Assembly (NCBI GenBank): GCA_039975755.1
Contig: JBDWGM010000021.1
Span: 1-8,137, forward strand
Origin: JABSSA01 sp039975755
GTDB lineage: Bacteria > Pseudomonadota > Alphaproteobacteria > Rhodobacterales > Rhodobacteraceae
Length of the DNA stretch: 8,137 nucleotides
Direction of reading: 5' to 3'
This document shows positions 1-6,210 of the stretch, in pieces. Numbering within the stretch: the stretch's first letter is position 1; each line of letters opens with the position of its first letter. The notes below the pieces were generated by a model. That model was given only the letters and a program-made list of their open reading frames with translations. It ran no database searches and was not told where the DNA came from. Made by a program: the position numbers and the translations under genes.

Positions 1-159
1 GGCCACACGCAAGATCACTTCGCGAGCCAGATCCACAACCAAATCTTCAGGCAAAATATCACGCAACCGACGAATGTTCGCTTCACTTCTGCGATACGTG
101 ATGGATTCCGGCGGTGCGGTTGGCACGCGCGCGGTCGAAACCTTATTGTCCCCAGACAT
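1..159 (-). CDS. N-terminus of an unidentified protein, truncated by the left edge
   Basis: An ATG at 159 on the minus strand opens a frame that stays open for all 53 codons to the window edge. A good Shine-Dalgarno sequence (GAGGGAG) lies about 10 bases upstream, which supports this start. The visible protein begins MSGDNKVSTARVPTAPPES, a polar Pro/Thr-rich and probably disordered leader. A charged amphipathic stretch follows (about residues 28-53), ending in DLAREVILRVA. The family is not recognisable from this much. The LAxEVIxRxA pattern is loosely reminiscent of the N-terminal helix of alphaproteobacterial cobalamin-binding regulators (PpaA/AerR-like), but that is a weak resemblance and only a suggestion. 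It reads in the same direction as the phytochrome operon but is separated from it by 246 bp, so it probably has its own promoter. Confidence 0.65.
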   Translation of the reverse strand, partial: MSGDNKVSTARVPTAPPESITYRRSEANIRRLRDILPEDLVVDLAREVILRVA

Positions 160-373
160 CGGCGCAGACTCCCTCACTCTGTACCAGATAATTCTGACGC
201 CAAACCCATTCTAGATTGCGGCGCTTATCTCCTCAGTCCATTGGTCGTGTGCATGACGCCGCCTTGGTGCCGCCTATTTTCAGAATCAGGCTTACACTGG
301 CTTTTTGGAATAATGGCCTCAGATGCTTAAACCTTAGGGTGAATTGCCAAGAGGGAGATAGGTCGGAATTACC

Positions 374-391
374 ACTACGTAATACTACGCA
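374..391 (-). promoter_or_regulatory. One-turn direct repeat, possible response-regulator binding site
   Basis: On the plus strand ACTACGTA (374-381) is followed by ACTACGCA (384-391): 7 of 8 bases match and the spacing is exactly 10 bp. Read on the minus strand the units are TGCGTAGT and TACGTAGT. They resemble the GTAMGTAG half-site described for rhizobial FixJ-type regulators, although neither unit matches it perfectly. The repeat lies just past the stop of a FixJ-type regulator gene and about 215 bp upstream of the start codon at 159. It could therefore be a target site in front of the left-edge gene. The binding protein is inferred, not shown. Confidence 0.35.
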
Positions 392-405
392 GGTAGAGCG
401 TGAAT

Positions 406-1011
406 TTATCCCAACATTCGGATCAAATCAGCTACGCCCCGCGCGTGCATTTTTTCGCGGATCCGAGACCGGTGACCTTCGACAGTACGCTGTGAGACCT
501 CCAGTTCGCTTGCAATCTCTTTATTCAGTTTACCCATCAAAAGGTGATCCAAAACATCGCGTTCGCGGTCGGTCAATTTCTCAAGACGGCTGGCAATAAT
601 CTTTTTCGACACACTTGGTGGTTGTCGATTGAACAGCAAACCGGACACCATGCCTACAGCCTCTAACAATTGCGCTTCTGAGGCTGGCTTTTCGATGAAA
701 TCAATAGCGCCAGCACGCATCGCTTTGACAGCGACGGGCACATCGCCATGCGCGGTAATCACCACAGTCGGGATTTGGATGCCGTTTTCCAACAAGTGAT
801 TTTGAAGCTGAATTCCACTCATTCCCGGTAGCCGAAGATCAAGGATCATGCAGGCTTTGACCTCGGGATCGTAAATCTGCAAGAAGTGTTCTGCCGATGC
901 GCACGCGATTGTTTCGTGCCCATGCGACGACAGCAACGCACACAGCGAATTCAGCACGGCATGATCATCTTCGACGATGTAGATCGAATAATGTTCAGTC
1001 TTCTTAGTCAT
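406..1011 (-). CDS. FixJ/NarL-type response regulator, phytochrome partner
   Basis: A 201-residue two-domain response regulator of the usual FixJ length. The receiver domain (about residues 8-122) has the acidic pocket EDD (14-16), the phosphoacceptor Asp58 in ILDLRLPGMSG, the switch Thr86 in VITAHGD and the conserved Lys108 in EKP. A LuxR/NarL HTH covers about 145-201 (LTDRERDVLDHLL, then EIASELEVSQRTVEGH with the recognition helix). Its ATG overlaps the end of the phytochrome kinase gene by 8 bases. Its own ribosome site is weak (GGGGAT very close to the ATG), so translational coupling is likely. Family knowledge says phosphorylation of the Asp promotes dimerisation and DNA binding. The cognate kinase is almost certainly the adjacent phytochrome, giving a light-controlled transcription factor. 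Targets cannot be read from its sequence; the repeat at 374-391 is one candidate. No clear terminator follows the gene. Confidence 0.93.
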   Translation of the reverse strand: MTKKTEHYSIYIVEDDHAVLNSLCALLSSHGHETIACASAEHFLQIYDPEVKACMILDLRLPGMSGIQLQNHLLENGIQIPTVVITAHGDVPVAVKAMRAGAIDFIEKPASEAQLLEAVGMVSGLLFNRQPPSVSKKIIASRLEKLTDRERDVLDHLLMGKLNKEIASELEVSQRTVEGHRSRIREKMHARGVADLIRMLG

Positions 1012-3292
1012 CTATCCCCGCACGGATCGGTAGTTGTACGATAAGTTTTGCACCGGCTTCGGCTGGCTCCACCCAAATCCGCCCAGCATGTGCTTCGACA
1101 ATAGAGCGGCACAGGGACAGGCCAATGCCCATGCCTTTGGTTGTTGATGCGTGAAATGGTTCGAAGATAAAAGCCTGAACATCCTCTGGAATTCCAGGGC
1201 CTGTATCATGGACCGAAATCTCGACTCGATTGTTCAACTGTCGCGTTGCGATTTTGAGAGTTTGCGCTTCTAAATGTGCCATCGCGGACATGCTGTTGCG
1301 CGTAAGATTGAGCAAAACCTGACCAATCTGGACGGGATCCGCGAAAACAGGTGGAATATCCGAGGCGAGGTCAAACTCGACTTTCAATGGTGGGGTTTCT
1401 TTGGACACATGAGCCAACGCCACGCCCTGCCGGATCACTTGGTTGAGGTCGATAAGTTCGGCCTTGAGATCACCGCGGGAAATAAAATCTCGGACGCGCC
1501 GCACCAACTCACCGGCACGCGCGGTTTCTTCAATGGCTGTGTCGATGAGGATTTTGGCTTGCGGAGGAACCGCGACCCCAGCGTTCTTGAATTCTTGTTG
1601 GCACGCGCTCACGTAATTTGAAATTGCGGACAAGGGCTGGTTCAATTCATGGGCAATAGCCGAGGCAAGTTCACCCAAAGAACTGGCTCGCGCCGCATCC
1701 AGCAAAGAATGACGCAAACGCATTTCCTCGGCTTCGGCTTTCTTTTGCGCTTCCAGTGCCTGTCGTTCGCGTTCCACCGAATTCAGCGCAAACAGCGCGC
1801 GCCGCAAAATGCGCAGTGTGTCCCGATCAATCGCATCAAAGGGCTTACTTTTGCCGCGCCGCTCTTCTTGCCAAAGCGCAAAGGACCCACGCGGAGATAG
1901 GCGGGTGATACCGTCTTTGTCTTTGGTCTCAATCTTCTCGGGTTTTCCCGCCCACCGAATTGTCTGGTGGTAATTACTGCGCAACAGGACAAGGTAATCT
2001 TTCCCATCATCCGATAGGTTGAGATAGGCCGCCCCTGCAACGCTGGCCATTTGATCCGGTGTCATGTCGATGGCGCTAGACAGAGTGTCCGTTGTCGCAA
2101 CACCCTCGGCGCTAAAGGCGTTCAGTTGAGCAAAGTCCAGCGGCCCATCAGGCAACGCGCCAGCATGTACCTCGTCGTCGCCCAGAACCATGCGTAGTCC
2201 CTCAGCATCAATCAGCGCCATTAAAACATCGGCCTGTTGGGTCACCAAATCTGACAAGGCCAACCCACCGCGGACCTGTTGTTCTATAAAGAACGCGGTT
2301 TTCTCGGCTTCGATGTTCTTTTTCAGCTGGTTGGTGTTTTCGATGCTCTGCAGCAAGGCCGAAATTGTCCCCGCCAACAATTCGGCAAAGCGCAGCCTGC
2401 TAGACGACACCAATCGAGGACTATAATGGTGGCAGGCGACCAGCCCCCATAATTCTCCGTTTGTGATCAGGGAAATCGAAAGACTCCCACCGACACCCAT
2501 GTTGTTCAGGTATTCGACATGCACTGGTGCTACAGCCCGCAGTTTAGAGTAGGTAAGGTCCAAGGGCTTGTCAGATTCCGCATCAGCAACTTCGCCCGAA
2601 GGTCCAAGAATGGGAATATGCGCACCATTAATATCAGGGATAGAGCGCATGACATTCAAAGTGAAATGTCGTCTTGCCGGGTCAGGGATATCAGAGGCCG
2701 GGTAATGCAGCCCCAGAAAACTATCTGAGCGGTTGGTGCTTTCTGCAATGACTTCGCCGTGTTTATCTTCGGCGAATTTGTAGATCATTACGCGGTCAAA
2801 TCTGGTTACGTCGCGAATAATACGCGCGCTGACATCCGCAAGTTCGTTCAAGGCATCAGGTTTAATGAGTTCCGAGATAATCTCGCGACGCAGCAGCTCG
2901 TCCTCCCAGACCGTGGCAGGTGCAGCTTGATGCTGTAGAAACTCTAGAATGATGTGGTTCTTGTTTCGGTGCGGTAGGCATTCGGCCTGAATCATTTCGC
3001 CCGCCGCACCGGCGAATTCGATGAACCACGGTTTCAGCAGTTCTGGCATTGTTGTTTCAGCCGATAAAACCGGCATCTCGGCAAGGTTCTCGGCCCCAAT
3101 GAGAAAGACAATTGGTTTCCCCAAAATGGCCTCCGCGGAATAGCCGACAAATTCCGCAGAGTTGGCGCTGACGTAGATGATTTCGTGGCTATCGACGTCA
3201 AAAGCAACTAGCGCCCCGTGTGGCTGTACTGCGCCGATCAAATGGATCGGTTCCTGATCGCAGGTATCAAGATCAACGCGTTTTGTATTCAC
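1004..3292 (-). CDS. bphP: Bacteriophytochrome sensor histidine kinase (PAS-GAF-PHY-HisKA-HATPase)
   Basis: A 762-residue red/far-red photoreceptor kinase. The PAS region (about 1-120) carries the biliverdin-attaching Cys11, followed by EPIHLIGAVQPHG. The GAF domain (about 145-315) has Tyr171, the PASDIP motif with Asp201, His258 in APVHVEYL, and His288 in ACHH; these match chromophore-pocket residues of bacteriophytochromes. The PHY domain (about 330-505) has the tongue motif PRGSF (467-471) and the following WQE. The kinase has an H-box with phosphoacceptor His548 in AHELNQPLSA, an N-box (Asn662, Asn666), a G1 box DTGPG (696-700) and a G2 box around GMGIGL (720-725). The HELNQPL form is the FixL/DctB-type HisKA, fitting its FixJ-type partner. 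The start is GTG with AAGGTG 7 bases upstream, overlapping the bphO stop as GTGA. No transmembrane segment is visible, so it is expected to be cytoplasmic. All key residues are intact. Confidence 0.96.
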   Translation of the reverse strand: MNTKRVDLDTCDQEPIHLIGAVQPHGALVAFDVDSHEIIYVSANSAEFVGYSAEAILGKPIVFLIGAENLAEMPVLSAETTMPELLKPWFIEFAGAAGEMIQAECLPHRNKNHIILEFLQHQAAPATVWEDELLRREIISELIKPDALNELADVSARIIRDVTRFDRVMIYKFAEDKHGEVIAESTNRSDSFLGLHYPASDIPDPARRHFTLNVMRSIPDINGAHIPILGPSGEVADAESDKPLDLTYSKLRAVAPVHVEYLNNMGVGGSLSISLITNGELWGLVACHHYSPRLVSSSRLRFAELLAGTISALLQSIENTNQLKKNIEAEKTAFFIEQQVRGGLALSDLVTQQADVLMALIDAEGLRMVLGDDEVHAGALPDGPLDFAQLNAFSAEGVATTDTLSSAIDMTPDQMASVAGAAYLNLSDDGKDYLVLLRSNYHQTIRWAGKPEKIETKDKDGITRLSPRGSFALWQEERRGKSKPFDAIDRDTLRILRRALFALNSVERERQALEAQKKAEAEEMRLRHSLLDAARASSLGELASAIAHELNQPLSAISNYVSACQQEFKNAGVAVPPQAKILIDTAIEETARAGELVRRVRDFISRGDLKAELIDLNQVIRQGVALAHVSKETPPLKVEFDLASDIPPVFADPVQIGQVLLNLTRNSMSAMAHLEAQTLKIATRQLNNRVEISVHDTGPGIPEDVQAFIFEPFHASTTKGMGIGLSLCRSIVEAHAGRIWVEPAEAGAKLIVQLPIRAGIDD

Positions 3293-3933
3293 GGGATTGC
3301 ACCTTTTAAAATCAACCTGCGTTGGTCAAGCGGAGCAAGCCAATCTGCAAGCGCTTGAAAAGTATCGGTCGCACCTTGCAAGATTGCGTCTGTTGGTTGG
3401 CAATAATCTTCCAGCTGCGCCAAATAGGCGTTCAACATTGTCCAACGAGCCGTGTTATTCGCCCGCGACCAAGCCCAGAAACGGCGCCCGTGGGGCTTAT
3501 CGGGACGCAGTATCTTTTGGGCTGCCCGGTCGATTTGCGCAGCACCCAAGGTCGATCCTTCTATGACGTACAACACACCAGGCAACGAATGCGGTGTAAC
3601 GATGTTGGAAATACGTTCGCACACCGGATTATTGTCAATGTCTTGAGCACTGTCTCCAAGATCCTGTAAGTCCTGCGCCAAAAGGTCTGCTCGTTTGGCA
3701 TACGAAAACGAAACACCATTCGGTCCGATCAGTGAGAGCGCGCGATCAATGCCACGCTCCATTGGGACATAAAAGCCGTGAAACGACCGCATCAATGCGC
3801 TGTATTGACGTTTCGCGGCCGTGCCGTTGAACAGGTCGACAAAAACAGAATGCTCATGCAGTTCTTCGTGCACACCGCGCGTGCACATGCGCAATTCACC
3901 TCTGATCGAGTGGGGGCGGGCTGCGGTTGTCAC
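3289..3933 (-). CDS. bphO: Biliverdin-producing heme oxygenase
   Basis: A 214-residue heme oxygenase-like protein of normal bacterial length. It would cleave heme to biliverdin, iron and CO in the cytoplasm, supplying the chromophore for the phytochrome encoded next to it. The N-terminal helix has the pattern LRMCTRGVHEELHEH, where His22 is the expected proximal heme ligand (His26 is also nearby). LYVIEGSTLGAAQI (121-134) corresponds to the distal-helix glycine motif GSxLG of this family. The start is taken as GTG at 3933 because AGGAAG lies 8 bases upstream; the first internal Met (residue 16) would remove part of the first helix. Its stop overlaps the bphP GTG by 4 bases, the classical arrangement for coupled bphO-bphP translation. 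The operon promoter should lie between 3934 and about 4300, but no convincing -35/-10 pair was seen. Confidence 0.93.
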   Translation of the reverse strand: MTTAARPHSIRGELRMCTRGVHEELHEHSVFVDLFNGTAAKRQYSALMRSFHGFYVPMERGIDRALSLIGPNGVSFSYAKRADLLAQDLQDLGDSAQDIDNNPVCERISNIVTPHSLPGVLYVIEGSTLGAAQIDRAAQKILRPDKPHGRRFWAWSRANNTARWTMLNAYLAQLEDYCQPTDAILQGATDTFQALADWLAPLDQRRLILKGAIP

Positions 3934-3941
3934 AAGCTAAT

Positions 3942-3947
3942 CTTCCT
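3942..3947 (-). promoter_or_regulatory. Ribosome binding site deciding the bphO GTG start
   Basis: AGGAAG on the minus strand, 8 bases before the GTG at 3933. It is the only good Shine-Dalgarno in this stretch and is the reason GTG is preferred over the later internal ATG. Confidence 0.65.
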
Positions 3948-3966
3948 ATTCCAAAGCTGCGCATTC

Positions 3967-3982
3967 TTGTCCGTGGTCACAA
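3967..3982. promoter_or_regulatory. TTGT-N8-ACAA dyad upstream of bphO
   Basis: TTGT (3967-3970) and ACAA (3979-3982) form an imperfect dyad, with GCATT just outside the left arm and ATGC just outside the right. It lies 34 bp upstream of the bphO start codon, where an operator could sit. The spacing differs from the TGT-N12-ACA motif of PpsR/CrtJ, so that regulator is not supported. A four-base dyad can easily arise by chance. Confidence 0.2.
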
Positions 3983-4030
3983 TGCGATGCCTTGCTTGAA
4001 GGTCGATTACCCTTGGCCACGACAGTCTAT

Positions 4031-4168
4031 TTAGTACGGTATGAATTGGAAACCACTTTTTTCACAGTCGATTGAGGAGAATTCGCTGCACTCGTTTCCT
4101 TGTGGCTCAGACGGGCAGATCGCCCGCATTATATAACCGCAAACCAAGCAAGCTTGGCATTTTTTCAT
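4031..4168 (-). CDS. Possible small Cys-rich protein (45 residues)
   Basis: An ATG at 4168 on the minus strand gives a 45-residue frame ending in TAA at 4031, upstream of bphO on the same strand with a 97-bp gap. It contains six cysteines (residues 4, 7, 10, 18, 27 and 35). They begin with C-x2-C-x2-CGY, like a zinc-ribbon or rubredoxin knuckle, followed by CPSEPQGNEC. Codon choice looks natural. A modest GGGA sits about 6 bases before the ATG. A longer frame to 4366 exists, but its extra N-terminal part looks like random translation and has no better start. The protein is not recognised. If real, it could be a small metal-binding protein transcribed with or ahead of the phytochrome operon. 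The main alternative is a chance open frame in intergenic DNA. Confidence 0.4.
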   Translation of the reverse strand: MKKCQACLVCGYIMRAICPSEPQGNECSEFSSIDCEKSGFQFIPY

Positions 4169-4301
4169 ATGATTTCCCAAACCATTCCTTTGTAAGTGTA
4201 GGCGCATTTTGTGCATGGCGCATCGAAAAATACCATTTATGCATCCGTACCATAAAACAGGGGTCAGCCCGTAAGTCTCTATACTGCCAGAAGAGGGCGA
4301 G

Positions 4302-4739
4302 ATGTCCACGTCAGATATCAATCGCCATCGCGCTTCGATTTCTTTTGCGGGTCTCGGAAATTGCATTACACCTGTCGCGTTATCGAATGCGCTCAGAGTA
4401 GTAAGTGATCGCGAGGAAGCGCTGGCGCTTCTAAAACGTGCAATGGTTACTTACCCAAACGGCAAAAAAGACGAAAAAGGGAACCCCTTACCTCAACGAC
4501 GCTTTGATGACTGCGAAAGTGAAAAAGTTTGCGATGGCATTCAGAGGGTCTTGGAAGTTGCACATCCTTTTCAAGACGCCGTTCTGCGAGGCGACGGGCT
4601 AAAGGCAAAGGACCTTCATCTTTCTGTTTTTGAATGGAAATTTCGCATTCGGAGTGTGCACTGGAACGCCGAGGAAGCTACCGACGTTTTGCCCTCGTGT
4701 GTTACTGTTTGCGGATCGACCAGCAGGCCGGATTGCTAA
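4302..4739 (+). CDS. Hypothetical protein, possibly decayed at its 3' end
   Basis: An ATG at 4302 follows GAGGG (4293-4297) by 4 bases and opens a 145-residue frame. The first about 100 residues look protein-like: VVSDREEALALLKRA suggests an amphipathic helix, followed by a Lys/Gly-rich loop and another helical stretch near VCDGIQRVLEVAHPFQDAV. The last about 40 residues (from about 4610) are rich in Cys, Ser, Thr and Trp in an unnatural mix, and run into sequence that looks like a degraded repeat. No family is recognised; a faint resemblance of the EEALALL segment to DUF982-type proteins is too weak to use. There is no signal peptide or membrane segment. It faces away from bphO, so this is a divergent intergenic arrangement. 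It may be a real orphan gene, a truncated one whose end was replaced, or a chance frame. Confidence 0.4.
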   Translation: MSTSDINRHRASISFAGLGNCITPVALSNALRVVSDREEALALLKRAMVTYPNGKKDEKGNPLPQRRFDDCESEKVCDGIQRVLEVAHPFQDAVLRGDGLKAKDLHLSVFEWKFRIRSVHWNAEEATDVLPSCVTVCGSTSRPDC

Positions 4740-4868
4740 TGGGTCGAACGGGCGCAGGGAATGGTTCAAAAAAATCGAAAATTGATGCCCGAGGCCACTT
4801 TGATCACTCAAGGTCAGCTTCGCGGGACTTTCGAAACCTTGGACCATTTTGATTCAACGACTGGTTTT

Positions 4869-4890
4869 GGCGAATTCTGTTGAAAAACTC
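4869..4890 (+). repeat. Left arm of an inverted repeat pair (GTTGAAAAACTC core)
   Basis: The 22 bases here include GTTGAAAAACTC (4879-4890) and pair with 5073-5094 in inverted orientation. I count 18 of 22 matching positions, with the first 13 from the inner end perfect. Ends of this kind (GAGTTTTTCAACA) are familiar from insertion-sequence termini in proteobacteria. No transposase frame lies between or beside the arms, so this is likely a remnant or a small non-autonomous element. Confidence 0.5.
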
Positions 4891-5072
4891 GAAAATCTGA
4901 CAGCCGCGTTTTCTTGTCAGAATCCCTTGCGGCGACCAATTTGGAACCAACTACCCAGAGGAGCCTGTGAGCGAGCCGGACATTGCCAACGTTGGGCGCA
5001 GGCCGACCCCCTCGACTAATTTTCGGAGAGGCCTTCTATGGGGAAGTTTTTCACCTATTTTCGCAAAAAACA

Positions 5073-5094
5073 GAGTTTTTCAACAATATTGGCG
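5073..5094 (-). repeat. Right arm of the inverted repeat pair (GAGTTTTTCAAC core)
   Basis: Contains GAGTTTTTCAAC (5073-5084), the reverse complement of the core at 4879-4890. The arms enclose 182 bp. Read as a single element, the pair would bound 226 bp (4869-5094), a plausible MITE size. Read the other way, each arm is the tip of a separate element extending outward. I see no target-site duplication for either reading. Confidence 0.5.
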
Positions 5095-5261
5095 GAAAGC
5101 GGAAGTTCGCTGCAGGTGCAAACCAGATTAGGCAACTTGAAAAAAGCGGACGTACAGAGCGAAGATCCAGTTTTCTCGATGTGCAAATGCAGCGAATGGC
5201 AGCTCCGGTCAGCAAAGTGGACAACCCAAAAATCAAAGCCTTTCAACGGATTTGAGGCAAT

Positions 5262-5286
5262 TCTTAGCATCCGTTTCTTGCTAAGA
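5262..5286 (+). promoter_or_regulatory. 8-bp perfect hairpin/dyad upstream of the LuxR-type gene
   Basis: TCTTAGCA (5262-5269) and TGCTAAGA (5279-5286) are perfectly complementary around a 9-base centre. The dyad lies about 105 bp before the start of the regulator gene. No T-run follows and the stem is AT-rich, so it is not a good intrinsic terminator. A protein-binding dyad is more plausible, possibly an autoregulatory site. Function is unproven. Confidence 0.35.
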
Positions 5287-5391
5287 TACGCGGGTTGTTT
5301 CCAAAACCCCTTTTCAACTGCATTGTGTGAAACTTGTAAATTTCTTTCGCGCCTGTGACTGTACCTTTGAGCTGCCATAGGATCCAAACCC

Positions 5392-6150
5392 GTGAATCTT
5401 ACCGAGGATGAATCAAAACTGGTCTTTTCGATCATGCATGACCTGAGTGGTGAGTTTGACCATTTGGAAGTGCGCCAACGGGTCGGTCAAAAATTGTTGG
5501 ACCTGCTTAAGGCGGATCATTTTGCCTCTTATGTTTGGGATGATGCCGGCCAGGAATTTGTATCCTGTGTTCAGCTCAACATGACAGACGACAATCTGCG
5601 TAGTTACGAAAGTTATTTCCAGTTTCACGATCCTATCACGCCGATCTTGCAAAAGCGGCGTAAAGCGACGCCCGTCAGCGAGGTCATGCGGCATGACCGT
5701 TTAGTGCGCACCGAGTTCTTTAACGATTTTCTTAAACAAGACGGGTTGTGCTATGGGCTGAACTACTTTGCATTTGACCGTGGTGACAATATCGGAGATT
5801 TGCGCATCTGGCGCGGTGCCAACCGCGAAGATTTCACACAACGCGATGCCCAGATTGTTGATGCAATCGGCCCCAGTCTGGTGAATGCTCTGATCCGCGC
5901 ACGCAGCAATAGCGACAAAGCCCCGTCCTTGCGGTTTTCACAGATTGCCAATGATGTCGGATTTACCGTGCGCGAAGCCGAAGTTGCCGATTTGCTTGTT
6001 ACCGGCCAGACCGACGATGAAATTTGCGGGAAACTGGGCTTTTCCAAACCAACTTTGCGCACACATATCGCTTCGATTTTCCGCAAGTCAGGGCTGAATA
6101 GGCGCTCGCAGCTCGCCTTGTTCCTGGCCGAGAAAAATCATCATTTGTGA
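5392..6150 (+). CDS. LuxR-family transcriptional regulator with GAF/autoinducer-like sensor region
   Basis: A 252-residue regulator. Residues about 1-170 form a sensor region with the LuxR-type pattern: SYFQFHDPITPILQKRRKATP at 75-94, then FFNDFLKQDGLCYGLNYFAFD and GDLRIWRG. This layout resembles autoinducer-binding or GAF-like ligand domains. Residues about 188-248 form a LuxR HTH (FTVREAEVADLLVTGQT, DEICGKLGFSKPTLRTHIASIF). There is no receiver Asp motif, so control is probably by ligand, not phosphorylation. The start is GTG at 5392, with AGGA 9 bases upstream. The frame is closed by a stop at 5368-5370 and has no other start before it. It sits 60 bp before the amidase on the same strand, so local control of amide use is the simplest inference. 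No LuxI-type synthase is in the window, and the ligand is unknown. Confidence 0.88.
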   Translation: MNLTEDESKLVFSIMHDLSGEFDHLEVRQRVGQKLLDLLKADHFASYVWDDAGQEFVSCVQLNMTDDNLRSYESYFQFHDPITPILQKRRKATPVSEVMRHDRLVRTEFFNDFLKQDGLCYGLNYFAFDRGDNIGDLRIWRGANREDFTQRDAQIVDAIGPSLVNALIRARSNSDKAPSLRFSQIANDVGFTVREAEVADLLVTGQTDDEICGKLGFSKPTLRTHIASIFRKSGLNRRSQLALFLAEKNHHL

Positions 6151-6184
6151 TGATAGCTTTAGGTATCCAGCCGCTTTTATCCTC

Positions 6185-6198
6185 GTTTCTAACGAAAC
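6185..6198 (+). promoter_or_regulatory. Small hairpin just before the amidase ribosome site
   Basis: GTTTC (6185-6189) and GAAAC (6194-6198) pair around a TAAC loop, ending one base before the GGGAGG Shine-Dalgarno. Such a short stem is weak and may be chance. If it folds, it could affect ribosome access to the amidase gene. Confidence 0.15.
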
Positions 6199-6199
6199 A

Positions 6200-6205
6200 G
6201 GGAGG
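6200..6205 (+). promoter_or_regulatory. Ribosome binding site deciding the amidase GTG start
   Basis: GGGAGG, 5 bases before the GTG at 6211. It is strong and supports GTG as the start, giving a protein that begins MPQDLSKLDG. Confidence 0.7.
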
Positions 6206-6210
6206 TTTGC

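Larger units (their letters stand above)
4740..5391. other. About 650-bp gene-free region, probably decayed DNA
   Basis: No frame here has both a good ribosome site and a protein-like composition. The longest plus-strand frame (5038-5358) has a GGAGAGG before its ATG, but its product is a Lys/Ser/Phe/Cys mix without recognisable pattern. The region contains the two inverted GTTGAAAAACTC repeats, a CCAACGTTGG palindrome at 4986-4995 and the hairpin at 5262-5286. It reads as remnant mobile or pseudogene-like sequence plus the upstream control region of the LuxR-type gene. Confidence 0.5.

Noticed and set aside
216..599. 127-residue plus-strand frame
   Set aside because: It overlaps the response regulator gene antisense and its product is Arg/Pro-rich without a recognisable pattern; its 5' part lies in the control region at 160-405.
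4128..4133. Perfect TATAAT on the minus strand, a candidate bphO promoter
   Set aside because: No -35-like hexamer exists at 16-18 bp spacing, and the site lies within a repeat-like TTATATAA palindrome inside the possible small ORF.
4280..4285. TATACT as a -10 box for the ORF at 4302
   Set aside because: The hexamer at 17-bp spacing (ACAGGG) is not a -35, and transcription would start almost on the ribosome site.
4599..4847. 82-residue minus-strand frame
   Set aside because: It lies across decayed-looking sequence, has no good ribosome site and has no recognisable product.
5038..5358. Plus-strand frame with a GGAGAGG before its ATG, and the overlapping frame at 4983-5255
   Set aside because: They overlap the inverted-repeat arm and the upstream hairpin, and the products show no domain-like pattern; the ribosome-site match alone is not enough.
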